NCBI GenBank assembly: GCA_025765615.1
Contig: JAIVFJ010000540.1
Location: forward strand, 1 to 26,320
Direction: 5' to 3'
Length of the DNA: 26,320 nt
From: Zopfochytrium polystomum
Taxonomy: Eukaryota > Chytridiomycota > Chytridiomycetes > Chytridiales > Chytridiaceae
Shown: positions 1-7,419 of the stretch, in pieces
How the letters are laid out: the number at the start of each line of letters is the position of its first letter
Position numbering within the stretch: the stretch's first letter is position 1
Position numbers and translations under genes: made by a program
Notes under the pieces: generated by a model
The model's input: the letters and a program-made list of their open reading frames with translations, nothing else
What the model was told of the DNA's origin: nothing
Database searches by the model: none

Positions 1-85
1 CACCGCAGTACTGACCGTGCCATCTTGGGCTTGACTTCGGAGATCGGACGGGATCCGGTACTTTTCCAAGTGTATGGCCGTAGCT
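1..85 (-). rRNA. 5S rRNA: 5S rRNA type B, partial (cut by window edge)
   Basis: RNA positions 1-85 of a type-B gene are present. The 3' 33 nt (rest of helix IV, helix V 3' strand, helix I 3' strand) lie off the left edge. Type-B bases are seen at RNA positions 15, 21, 56, 57, 64 and 69. The loss is a window or contig boundary, not a broken gene. Confidence 0.9.
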
Positions 86-467
86 GACAGCAGTGTTCCA
101 TTGTCGACCACACCCTGTTCTTTTCCTATTGCTGGAGCCTGGCAACAATCGATTTCTCACACCAGATTCACACCCTTTGGGTGTCTCTGTATGAAACACA
201 AGGCCAAAAAAAGTTTTTCCACCCAGTGTTCCCAGGGTTTGCCTGCTGCCAGCCTGGTCCAGCTGCAAGTTTGCAACAACCCCTGGCAGTGTGAACGTGG
301 TGAACGACAACCCAAAAATTAAGGTGGGGTGGGTGTGGGGTGGGTGGGGAAAGCAAAGAATGAAGAAAAAAAGAAGAAAACTTTGTGCGCAGAAAATTTT
401 TTCCTTTGTTGTTTCATTGGTTTGGCCTTTGGTGGTGGTGGGTGGGTTGAGAGCAAACAAAAGAAAA
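86..467. repeat. Spacer 1, leftmost copy, divergent or error-rich
   Basis: This copy is 382 bp against 376 bp in interior copies. It differs by many one-base indels in homopolymers and a few substitutions, for example around 145, 176-180, 286-308 and 355-363. The differences resemble unpolished long-read error more than evolution. It still holds the G-quadruplex motif (326-349) and purine block. No gene is seen. Confidence 0.85.
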
Positions 468-585
468 AGCTACAGCACATGGTATTCCCACGTGGTCTCC
501 CACCGCAGTACTGACCATGCCGTCTTGGAGTTGACTTCGGAGATCGGACGGGATCCGGTACTTTGCCAAGCGTATGGCCGTAGCT
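468..585 (-). rRNA. 5S rRNA: 5S rRNA type A, unit 1
   Basis: Intact 118-nt type-A gene. The body matches the reference copy at 1400-1517 even though its left spacer is error-rich. The spacer to its right has a C7 tract and three extra A residues (near 606, 828 and 895-901). Confidence 0.95.
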
Positions 586-906
586 GGCCAGTGATGACAA
601 CTGCAATCCCACAACCAGTCCCAACCTTTGATTCCCAGGCAAAGCAAGGCAAAGGAAGGCTGCTGGGTGACATTTGTGCTTTGGGACGCACATGTCTTTT
701 TTTCTTGGGGTTCAGGATTTGCACAAATGTTATCCGGTGGCCCGTGGGATCCGTGAGAGGAGAGGGACCTTTGGGGTTGACAGCACCACAACCACACCAC
801 ACCACAGCCAAAAGGCAGCTTGCTGCAAACCGCAGCAAAGAGCGCCCCCCCTCAACCCGGAAACCAACAAGAACAAAAGCGGGAATCACTGTGAAAAAAA
901 TGCAAA

Positions 907-1024
907 AGCTACAGCACACGGTATTCCCGCGTGGTCTCCCACCGCAGTACTGACCGTGCCATCTTGGGCTTGACTTCGGAGATCGGACGGGATCCGGTAC
1001 TTTTCCAAGTGTATGGCCGTAGCT
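907..1024 (-). rRNA. 5S rRNA: 5S rRNA type B, unit 1 (reference copy for type B)
   Basis: This encodes the 118-nt RNA component of the large ribosomal subunit central protuberance. Helix I pairs RNA positions 1-9 with 110-118; helix II pairs 15-20 with 58-64 around a bulged A63; helix V pairs 66-71 with 104-109; helix IV closes a GAGA loop at 87-90. The eukaryotic signature GGCCATAC is at 7-14 and GGGAATACC at 97-105. Relative to type A it has A15, A21, G56, C57, T64, C69, C96 and G106. Box A reads GTCAAGC, close to the widespread eukaryotic GTTAAGC, so B is the more consensus-like type. The 3' flank has T4, then a longer T-run seven bases on (T7 in this copy, T6 elsewhere). Function is certain from the fold; which type is more expressed is unknown. 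Confidence 0.97.
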
Positions 1025-1399
1025 GACAGCAGTGTTCCATTGTCGACCACACCCTGTTCTTTTCCTATTGCTGGAGCCTGGCACAATCGATTTCTCACAC
1101 CAGATTCACCCCTTTGTGTCTCTGTATGAAACACAAGGCCAAAAAAGTTTTCCACCCAGTGTTCCCAGGGTTTGCCTGCTGCCAGCCTGGTCCAGCTGCA
1201 AGTTTGCAACAACCCTGGCAGGGTGAACGGGGTGAACAGCAACCCAAAAATTAAGGTGGGGTGGGTGTGGGGTGGGTGGGAAAGCAAAGAATGAGAAAAA
1301 AAGAAGAAAACTTTGTGCGCAGAAAATTTTTTCCTTTGTTGTTTCATTGGTTTGGCCTTTTGGTGGTGGTGGGTGGGTTGAGAGCAAAACAAAAGAAAA
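1025..1399. repeat. Spacer 1 (between B and next A), near-standard copy
   Basis: This copy is 375 bp, one T short of the interior form in the T-run near 1148-1151. It contains, left to right: an 8-bp hairpin with one bulge (1111-1119 with 1131-1138), an 8-bp inverted repeat (1165-1172 with 1211-1218), a 13-base odd palindrome (1212-1224), a G-quadruplex motif (1258-1280), an 18-base pure purine run (1293-1310) and A/T tracts. No RNA gene or conserved coding frame was recognised. It is the region upstream of the type-B gene in transcription. Confidence 0.9.
1258..1280 (+). other. G-quadruplex motif, one per repeat unit
   Basis: Five G-runs of 3 or 4 (1258-1261, 1263-1265, 1269-1272, 1274-1276, 1278-1280) are separated by loops of 1, 3, 1 and 1 bases. 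Short loops and spare G-runs are the pattern that forms very stable quadruplexes. It recurs 142 to 120 bases left of every type-A gene start (for example 2189-2211), and in the first unit at 326-349. The G-rich strand is the one opposite the 5S transcript, that is, the template strand. A role in replication pausing or recombination is inference. Confidence 0.85.
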
Positions 1400-1400
1400 A
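1386..1400 (-). terminator. RNA polymerase III terminator of type A (T5 plus two T4)
   Basis: On the transcribed (minus) strand the RNA end runs directly into T5 (1396-1400, including the last helix I base), then T4 (1391-1394) and T4 (1386-1389), separated by single C or G bases. T4 or longer on the non-template strand is the standard Pol III stop. The same triple run sits at the left end of every type-A gene, except unit 1, where one base is missing. Confidence 0.85.
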
Positions 1401-1517
1401 GCTACAGCACATGGTATTCCCACGTGGTCTCCCACCGCAGTACTGACCATGCCGTCTTGGAGTTGACTTCGGAGATCGGACGGGATCCGGTACTTTGCCA
1501 AGCGTATGGCCGTAGCT
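1400..1517 (-). rRNA. 5S rRNA: 5S rRNA type A, unit 2 (reference copy for type A)
   Basis: This encodes a 118-nt eukaryotic 5S rRNA. Helix I pairs positions 1-9 with 110-118 (one G.U). Helix II pairs G15 to G20 with C58 to C64 and leaves A63 bulged. Helix V pairs 66-71 with 104-109. Helix IV includes C78-G98, T79.G97, G80.T96, C81-G95 and 83-86 with 91-94. It differs from type B at eight positions; here they are G15, C21, C56, T57, C64, T69, T96 and A106. The stems stay paired, so this is not a decaying pseudogene. Box A reads GTCAACT instead of GTCAAGC, a departure from eukaryotic consensus inside the internal promoter that could lower TFIIIA affinity. The 3' end runs into T5. Spacer to the right carries C8. 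Confidence 0.97.
1421..1470 (-). promoter_or_regulatory. Internal control region of type-A 5S gene (boxes A, IE, C)
   Basis: By alignment to other eukaryotic 5S genes, box A starts near RNA position 48 (plus 1470), the intermediate element is near 67-72, and box C is about 80-97 (plus 1421-1438). This region binds TFIIIA and recruits TFIIIC/TFIIIB. Box C is identical in A and B except position 96; box A differs at 56, 57 and, just inside helix II, 64. The same region exists in every copy. Boundaries are approximate and taken from family knowledge. Confidence 0.65.
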
Positions 1518-1539
1518 GGCCAGTGATGACAACTGCATC

Positions 1540-1547
1540 CCACAACC
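1540..1547 (-). promoter_or_regulatory. Candidate upstream element at -30 to -23 of type A
   Basis: On the minus strand this reads GGTTGTGG. The type-B gene has GGGTGTGG at exactly the same distance (1977-1984 for the gene at 1837-1954), 7 of 8 identical within otherwise unrelated flanks. TATA-like or other elements near -30 assist 5S transcription in several eukaryotes; no TATA is seen here. The element is a hypothesis. Confidence 0.35.
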
Positions 1548-1588
1548 AGTCCCAACCTTTGATTCCCAGGCAAAGCAAGGCAAAGGAA

Positions 1589-1673
1589 GGCTGCTGGGTG
1601 ACATTTGTGCTTTGGGACGCACATGTCTTTTTTTCTTGGGGTTCAGGATTTGCACAAATGTTATCCGGTGGCC
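1589..1673 (+). other. Strand-polar 22-bp stem-loop in spacer 2 (possible structured RNA)
   Basis: Bases 1589-1610 pair with 1652-1673 without a break: 17 Watson-Crick pairs and five G.U pairs (1592.1670, 1593.1669, 1595.1667, 1598.1664, 1600.1662), enclosing a 41-nt loop. The ten loop-proximal pairs are perfect. As minus-strand RNA the five G.U pairs become A.C mismatches, so the fold favours plus-strand RNA, opposite to 5S. A copy lies 189 to 273 bases right of each type-A left end (658-742 in unit 1, 25781-25865 in the last). No known RNA family was recognised. It could be an unannotated small RNA, a hairpin precursor, or chance. Confidence 0.5.
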
Positions 1674-1745
1674 CGTGGGATCCGTGAGAGGAGAGGGACC
1701 TTTGGGGTTGACAGCACCACAACCACACCACACCACAGCCAAAAG

Positions 1746-1768
1746 GCAGCTTGCTGCAACCGCAGCAA
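1746..1768. repeat. Overlapping GCAGC/GCTGC hairpins
   Basis: GCAGC (1746-1750) and GCTGC (1753-1757) flank two bases. The same central arm, extended to TTGCTGC (1751-1757), also pairs perfectly with GCAGCAA (1762-1768) across the 4-base loop AACC. Only one hairpin can form at a time. It is present in every unit; units 1 and 28 carry one extra A in the AACC loop. Confidence 0.6.
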
Positions 1769-1774
1769 AGAGCG

Positions 1775-1782
1775 CCCCCCCC
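1775..1782. repeat. Variable C7/C8 homopolymer in spacer 2
   Basis: This is the only interior length polymorphism seen. Counting units by type-A gene, C8 occurs in units 2, 3, 7, 8, 10, 14, 22 and 24-28; C7 in 1, 4-6, 9, 11-13, 15-21 and 23. It accounts for the 930 versus 931 bp period. It may be real slippage variation or homopolymer consensus error. Confidence 0.8.
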
Positions 1783-1824
1783 TCAACCCGGAAACCAACA
1801 AGAACAAAAGCGGGAATCACTGTG

Positions 1825-1837
1825 AAAAAATGCAAAA
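1825..1837 (-). terminator. RNA polymerase III terminator of type B (T4 then T6)
   Basis: On the minus strand the B transcript meets T4 (1834-1837, including the last RNA base), then GCA, then T6 (1825-1830). The first run is one T shorter than that of type A, so read-through to the T6 stop would give a 3' tail of up to about a dozen bases in some transcripts. The layout is repeated at every B gene; the copy ending at 907 has T7. Confidence 0.8.
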
Positions 1838-1954
1838 GCTACAGCACACGGTATTCCCGCGTGGTCTCCCACCGCAGTACTGACCGTGCCATCTTGGGCT
1901 TGACTTCGGAGATCGGACGGGATCCGGTACTTTTCCAAGTGTATGGCCGTAGCT
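1837..1954 (-). rRNA. 5S rRNA: 5S rRNA type B, unit 2
   Basis: Body identical to the type-B reference at 907-1024. First B gene followed on its right by a full-length 376-bp spacer 1. Confidence 0.97.
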
Positions 1955-2330
1955 GACAGCAGTGTTCCATTGTCGACCACACCCTGTTCTTTTCCTATTG
2001 CTGGAGCCTGGCACAATCGATTTCTCACACCAGATTCACCCCTTTGTGTCTCTGTATGAAACACAAGGCCAAAAAAGTTTTTCCACCCAGTGTTCCCAGG
2101 GTTTGCCTGCTGCCAGCCTGGTCCAGCTGCAAGTTTGCAACAACCCTGGCAGGGTGAACGGGGTGAACAGCAACCCAAAAATTAAGGTGGGGTGGGTGTG
2201 GGGTGGGTGGGAAAGCAAAGAATGAGAAAAAAAGAAGAAAACTTTGTGCGCAGAAAATTTTTTCCTTTGTTGTTTCATTGGTTTGGCCTTTTGGTGGTGG
2301 TGGGTGGGTTGAGAGCAAAACAAAAGAAAA

Positions 2331-2448
2331 AGCTACAGCACATGGTATTCCCACGTGGTCTCCCACCGCAGTACTGACCATGCCGTCTTGGAGTTGACTT
2401 CGGAGATCGGACGGGATCCGGTACTTTGCCAAGCGTATGGCCGTAGCT
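2331..2448 (-). rRNA. 5S rRNA: 5S rRNA type A, unit 3
   Basis: Matches type-A reference; C8 spacer on its right. Confidence 0.96.
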
Positions 2449-2767
2449 GGCCAGTGATGACAACTGCATCCCACAACCAGTCCCAACCTTTGATTCCCAG
2501 GCAAAGCAAGGCAAAGGAAGGCTGCTGGGTGACATTTGTGCTTTGGGACGCACATGTCTTTTTTTCTTGGGGTTCAGGATTTGCACAAATGTTATCCGGT
2601 GGCCCGTGGGATCCGTGAGAGGAGAGGGACCTTTGGGGTTGACAGCACCACAACCACACCACACCACAGCCAAAAGGCAGCTTGCTGCAACCGCAGCAAA
2701 GAGCGCCCCCCCCTCAACCCGGAAACCAACAAGAACAAAAGCGGGAATCACTGTGAAAAAATGCAAA

Positions 2768-2885
2768 AGCTACAGCACACGGTATTCCCGCGTGGTCTCC
2801 CACCGCAGTACTGACCGTGCCATCTTGGGCTTGACTTCGGAGATCGGACGGGATCCGGTACTTTTCCAAGTGTATGGCCGTAGCT
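2768..2885 (-). rRNA. 5S rRNA: 5S rRNA type B, unit 3
   Basis: Matches type-B reference; 931 bases from the previous B gene. Confidence 0.96.
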
Positions 2886-3261
2886 GACAGCAGTGTTCCA
2901 TTGTCGACCACACCCTGTTCTTTTCCTATTGCTGGAGCCTGGCACAATCGATTTCTCACACCAGATTCACCCCTTTGTGTCTCTGTATGAAACACAAGGC
3001 CAAAAAAGTTTTTCCACCCAGTGTTCCCAGGGTTTGCCTGCTGCCAGCCTGGTCCAGCTGCAAGTTTGCAACAACCCTGGCAGGGTGAACGGGGTGAACA
3101 GCAACCCAAAAATTAAGGTGGGGTGGGTGTGGGGTGGGTGGGAAAGCAAAGAATGAGAAAAAAAGAAGAAAACTTTGTGCGCAGAAAATTTTTTCCTTTG
3201 TTGTTTCATTGGTTTGGCCTTTTGGTGGTGGTGGGTGGGTTGAGAGCAAAACAAAAGAAAA

Positions 3262-3379
3262 AGCTACAGCACATGGTATTCCCACGTGGTCTCCCACCGC
3301 AGTACTGACCATGCCGTCTTGGAGTTGACTTCGGAGATCGGACGGGATCCGGTACTTTGCCAAGCGTATGGCCGTAGCT
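3262..3379 (-). rRNA. 5S rRNA: 5S rRNA type A, unit 4
   Basis: Matches type-A reference; first C7 spacer after two C8 units. Confidence 0.96.
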
Positions 3380-3697
3380 GGCCAGTGATGACAACTGCAT
3401 CCCACAACCAGTCCCAACCTTTGATTCCCAGGCAAAGCAAGGCAAAGGAAGGCTGCTGGGTGACATTTGTGCTTTGGGACGCACATGTCTTTTTTTCTTG
3501 GGGTTCAGGATTTGCACAAATGTTATCCGGTGGCCCGTGGGATCCGTGAGAGGAGAGGGACCTTTGGGGTTGACAGCACCACAACCACACCACACCACAG
3601 CCAAAAGGCAGCTTGCTGCAACCGCAGCAAAGAGCGCCCCCCCTCAACCCGGAAACCAACAAGAACAAAAGCGGGAATCACTGTGAAAAAATGCAAA

Positions 3698-3815
3698 AGC
3701 TACAGCACACGGTATTCCCGCGTGGTCTCCCACCGCAGTACTGACCGTGCCATCTTGGGCTTGACTTCGGAGATCGGACGGGATCCGGTACTTTTCCAAG
3801 TGTATGGCCGTAGCT
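3698..3815 (-). rRNA. 5S rRNA: 5S rRNA type B, unit 4
   Basis: Matches type-B reference; period 930. Confidence 0.96.
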
Positions 3816-4191
3816 GACAGCAGTGTTCCATTGTCGACCACACCCTGTTCTTTTCCTATTGCTGGAGCCTGGCACAATCGATTTCTCACACCAGATTCAC
3901 CCCTTTGTGTCTCTGTATGAAACACAAGGCCAAAAAAGTTTTTCCACCCAGTGTTCCCAGGGTTTGCCTGCTGCCAGCCTGGTCCAGCTGCAAGTTTGCA
4001 ACAACCCTGGCAGGGTGAACGGGGTGAACAGCAACCCAAAAATTAAGGTGGGGTGGGTGTGGGGTGGGTGGGAAAGCAAAGAATGAGAAAAAAAGAAGAA
4101 AACTTTGTGCGCAGAAAATTTTTTCCTTTGTTGTTTCATTGGTTTGGCCTTTTGGTGGTGGTGGGTGGGTTGAGAGCAAAACAAAAGAAAA

Positions 4192-4309
4192 AGCTACAGC
4201 ACATGGTATTCCCACGTGGTCTCCCACCGCAGTACTGACCATGCCGTCTTGGAGTTGACTTCGGAGATCGGACGGGATCCGGTACTTTGCCAAGCGTATG
4301 GCCGTAGCT
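4192..4309 (-). rRNA. 5S rRNA: 5S rRNA type A, unit 5
   Basis: Matches type-A reference; C7 spacer. Confidence 0.96.
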
Positions 4310-4627
4310 GGCCAGTGATGACAACTGCATCCCACAACCAGTCCCAACCTTTGATTCCCAGGCAAAGCAAGGCAAAGGAAGGCTGCTGGGTGACATTTGT
4401 GCTTTGGGACGCACATGTCTTTTTTTCTTGGGGTTCAGGATTTGCACAAATGTTATCCGGTGGCCCGTGGGATCCGTGAGAGGAGAGGGACCTTTGGGGT
4501 TGACAGCACCACAACCACACCACACCACAGCCAAAAGGCAGCTTGCTGCAACCGCAGCAAAGAGCGCCCCCCCTCAACCCGGAAACCAACAAGAACAAAA
4601 GCGGGAATCACTGTGAAAAAATGCAAA

Positions 4628-4745
4628 AGCTACAGCACACGGTATTCCCGCGTGGTCTCCCACCGCAGTACTGACCGTGCCATCTTGGGCTTGACTTCGG
4701 AGATCGGACGGGATCCGGTACTTTTCCAAGTGTATGGCCGTAGCT
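4628..4745 (-). rRNA. 5S rRNA: 5S rRNA type B, unit 5
   Basis: Matches type-B reference; period 930. Confidence 0.96.
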
Positions 4746-5121
4746 GACAGCAGTGTTCCATTGTCGACCACACCCTGTTCTTTTCCTATTGCTGGAGCCT
4801 GGCACAATCGATTTCTCACACCAGATTCACCCCTTTGTGTCTCTGTATGAAACACAAGGCCAAAAAAGTTTTTCCACCCAGTGTTCCCAGGGTTTGCCTG
4901 CTGCCAGCCTGGTCCAGCTGCAAGTTTGCAACAACCCTGGCAGGGTGAACGGGGTGAACAGCAACCCAAAAATTAAGGTGGGGTGGGTGTGGGGTGGGTG
5001 GGAAAGCAAAGAATGAGAAAAAAAGAAGAAAACTTTGTGCGCAGAAAATTTTTTCCTTTGTTGTTTCATTGGTTTGGCCTTTTGGTGGTGGTGGGTGGGT
5101 TGAGAGCAAAACAAAAGAAAA

Positions 5122-5239
5122 AGCTACAGCACATGGTATTCCCACGTGGTCTCCCACCGCAGTACTGACCATGCCGTCTTGGAGTTGACTTCGGAGATCG
5201 GACGGGATCCGGTACTTTGCCAAGCGTATGGCCGTAGCT
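5122..5239 (-). rRNA. 5S rRNA: 5S rRNA type A, unit 6
   Basis: Matches type-A reference; C7 spacer. Confidence 0.96.
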
Positions 5240-5557
5240 GGCCAGTGATGACAACTGCATCCCACAACCAGTCCCAACCTTTGATTCCCAGGCAAAGCAA
5301 GGCAAAGGAAGGCTGCTGGGTGACATTTGTGCTTTGGGACGCACATGTCTTTTTTTCTTGGGGTTCAGGATTTGCACAAATGTTATCCGGTGGCCCGTGG
5401 GATCCGTGAGAGGAGAGGGACCTTTGGGGTTGACAGCACCACAACCACACCACACCACAGCCAAAAGGCAGCTTGCTGCAACCGCAGCAAAGAGCGCCCC
5501 CCCTCAACCCGGAAACCAACAAGAACAAAAGCGGGAATCACTGTGAAAAAATGCAAA

Positions 5558-5675
5558 AGCTACAGCACACGGTATTCCCGCGTGGTCTCCCACCGCAGTA
5601 CTGACCGTGCCATCTTGGGCTTGACTTCGGAGATCGGACGGGATCCGGTACTTTTCCAAGTGTATGGCCGTAGCT
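5558..5675 (-). rRNA. 5S rRNA: 5S rRNA type B, unit 6
   Basis: Matches type-B reference; period 930. Confidence 0.96.
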
Positions 5676-6051
5676 GACAGCAGTGTTCCATTGTCGACCA
5701 CACCCTGTTCTTTTCCTATTGCTGGAGCCTGGCACAATCGATTTCTCACACCAGATTCACCCCTTTGTGTCTCTGTATGAAACACAAGGCCAAAAAAGTT
5801 TTTCCACCCAGTGTTCCCAGGGTTTGCCTGCTGCCAGCCTGGTCCAGCTGCAAGTTTGCAACAACCCTGGCAGGGTGAACGGGGTGAACAGCAACCCAAA
5901 AATTAAGGTGGGGTGGGTGTGGGGTGGGTGGGAAAGCAAAGAATGAGAAAAAAAGAAGAAAACTTTGTGCGCAGAAAATTTTTTCCTTTGTTGTTTCATT
6001 GGTTTGGCCTTTTGGTGGTGGTGGGTGGGTTGAGAGCAAAACAAAAGAAAA

Positions 6052-6169
6052 AGCTACAGCACATGGTATTCCCACGTGGTCTCCCACCGCAGTACTGACC
6101 ATGCCGTCTTGGAGTTGACTTCGGAGATCGGACGGGATCCGGTACTTTGCCAAGCGTATGGCCGTAGCT
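6052..6169 (-). rRNA. 5S rRNA: 5S rRNA type A, unit 7
   Basis: Matches type-A reference; C8 spacer. Confidence 0.96.
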
Positions 6170-6488
6170 GGCCAGTGATGACAACTGCATCCCACAACCA
6201 GTCCCAACCTTTGATTCCCAGGCAAAGCAAGGCAAAGGAAGGCTGCTGGGTGACATTTGTGCTTTGGGACGCACATGTCTTTTTTTCTTGGGGTTCAGGA
6301 TTTGCACAAATGTTATCCGGTGGCCCGTGGGATCCGTGAGAGGAGAGGGACCTTTGGGGTTGACAGCACCACAACCACACCACACCACAGCCAAAAGGCA
6401 GCTTGCTGCAACCGCAGCAAAGAGCGCCCCCCCCTCAACCCGGAAACCAACAAGAACAAAAGCGGGAATCACTGTGAAAAAATGCAAA

Positions 6489-6606
6489 AGCTACAGCACA
6501 CGGTATTCCCGCGTGGTCTCCCACCGCAGTACTGACCGTGCCATCTTGGGCTTGACTTCGGAGATCGGACGGGATCCGGTACTTTTCCAAGTGTATGGCC
6601 GTAGCT
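6489..6606 (-). rRNA. 5S rRNA: 5S rRNA type B, unit 7
   Basis: Matches type-B reference; period 931. Confidence 0.96.
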
Positions 6607-6982
6607 GACAGCAGTGTTCCATTGTCGACCACACCCTGTTCTTTTCCTATTGCTGGAGCCTGGCACAATCGATTTCTCACACCAGATTCACCCCTTTGTG
6701 TCTCTGTATGAAACACAAGGCCAAAAAAGTTTTTCCACCCAGTGTTCCCAGGGTTTGCCTGCTGCCAGCCTGGTCCAGCTGCAAGTTTGCAACAACCCTG
6801 GCAGGGTGAACGGGGTGAACAGCAACCCAAAAATTAAGGTGGGGTGGGTGTGGGGTGGGTGGGAAAGCAAAGAATGAGAAAAAAAGAAGAAAACTTTGTG
6901 CGCAGAAAATTTTTTCCTTTGTTGTTTCATTGGTTTGGCCTTTTGGTGGTGGTGGGTGGGTTGAGAGCAAAACAAAAGAAAA

Positions 6983-7100
6983 AGCTACAGCACATGGTAT
7001 TCCCACGTGGTCTCCCACCGCAGTACTGACCATGCCGTCTTGGAGTTGACTTCGGAGATCGGACGGGATCCGGTACTTTGCCAAGCGTATGGCCGTAGCT
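6983..7100 (-). rRNA. 5S rRNA: 5S rRNA type A, unit 8
   Basis: Matches type-A reference; C8 spacer. Confidence 0.96.
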
Positions 7101-7419
7101 GGCCAGTGATGACAACTGCATCCCACAACCAGTCCCAACCTTTGATTCCCAGGCAAAGCAAGGCAAAGGAAGGCTGCTGGGTGACATTTGTGCTTTGGGA
7201 CGCACATGTCTTTTTTTCTTGGGGTTCAGGATTTGCACAAATGTTATCCGGTGGCCCGTGGGATCCGTGAGAGGAGAGGGACCTTTGGGGTTGACAGCAC
7301 CACAACCACACCACACCACAGCCAAAAGGCAGCTTGCTGCAACCGCAGCAAAGAGCGCCCCCCCCTCAACCCGGAAACCAACAAGAACAAAAGCGGGAAT
7401 CACTGTGAAAAAATGCAAA

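Larger units (their letters stand above)
1518..1836. repeat. Spacer 2 (between A and next B), standard C8 copy
   Basis: This copy is 319 bp. It contains, left to right: the upstream flank of the A gene with a motif at -30 to -23 (1540-1547), a 22-bp stem-loop (1589-1673) with a T7 run in its loop (1628-1634), a CCACA-rich low-complexity stretch (about 1713-1740), overlapping GCAGC/GCTGC hairpins (1746-1768), a C8 tract (1775-1782), and the T-runs ending the B gene on the opposite strand. No coding frame is credible. It shows no obvious similarity to spacer 1, so the dimer is not a recent duplication of a single-gene unit, or its spacers were replaced. Confidence 0.9.

Noticed and set aside
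291..953. Open frames of 60-220 codons on both strands in every unit
   Set aside because: They overlap each other and the 5S genes in several frames, repeat with the array, run through homopolymers, and show no recognisable domain. The longest exists only where edge indels join frames.
945..966. Plus-strand similarity to the dinoflagellate spliced leader within the B gene
   Set aside because: The stretch is the antisense of 5S positions about 58-80, explained by the 5S sequence. It matches only in part, and no donor GT, Sm site or SL RNA fold follows.
1111..1138. Minus-strand ATACAGAGA, as in U6 snRNA
   Set aside because: The invariant AGC triad, internal stem-loop and GC-rich 3' domain of U6 are absent. 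The match is limited to this short motif.
1255..1280. GGTGGGGTGGGTGTGG-like run as telomeric or ancient telomere sequence
   Set aside because: It is a single short irregular tract inside each unit, not a tandem telomere repeat.
1523..1530. GTGATGA, resembling a snoRNA C box, next to the A gene
   Set aside because: No D box (CTGA) lies at a suitable distance in the spacer and no terminal stem forms.
1713..1740. CCACA microsatellite-like stretch in spacer 2
   Set aside because: Only a few imperfect copies are present and their number does not vary between units.
1738..1752. Minus-strand GCCTTTTGGCT, as in U2 snRNA stem I
   Set aside because: No branch-point recognition sequence or Sm site follows; the downstream sequence is GT-rich low complexity.
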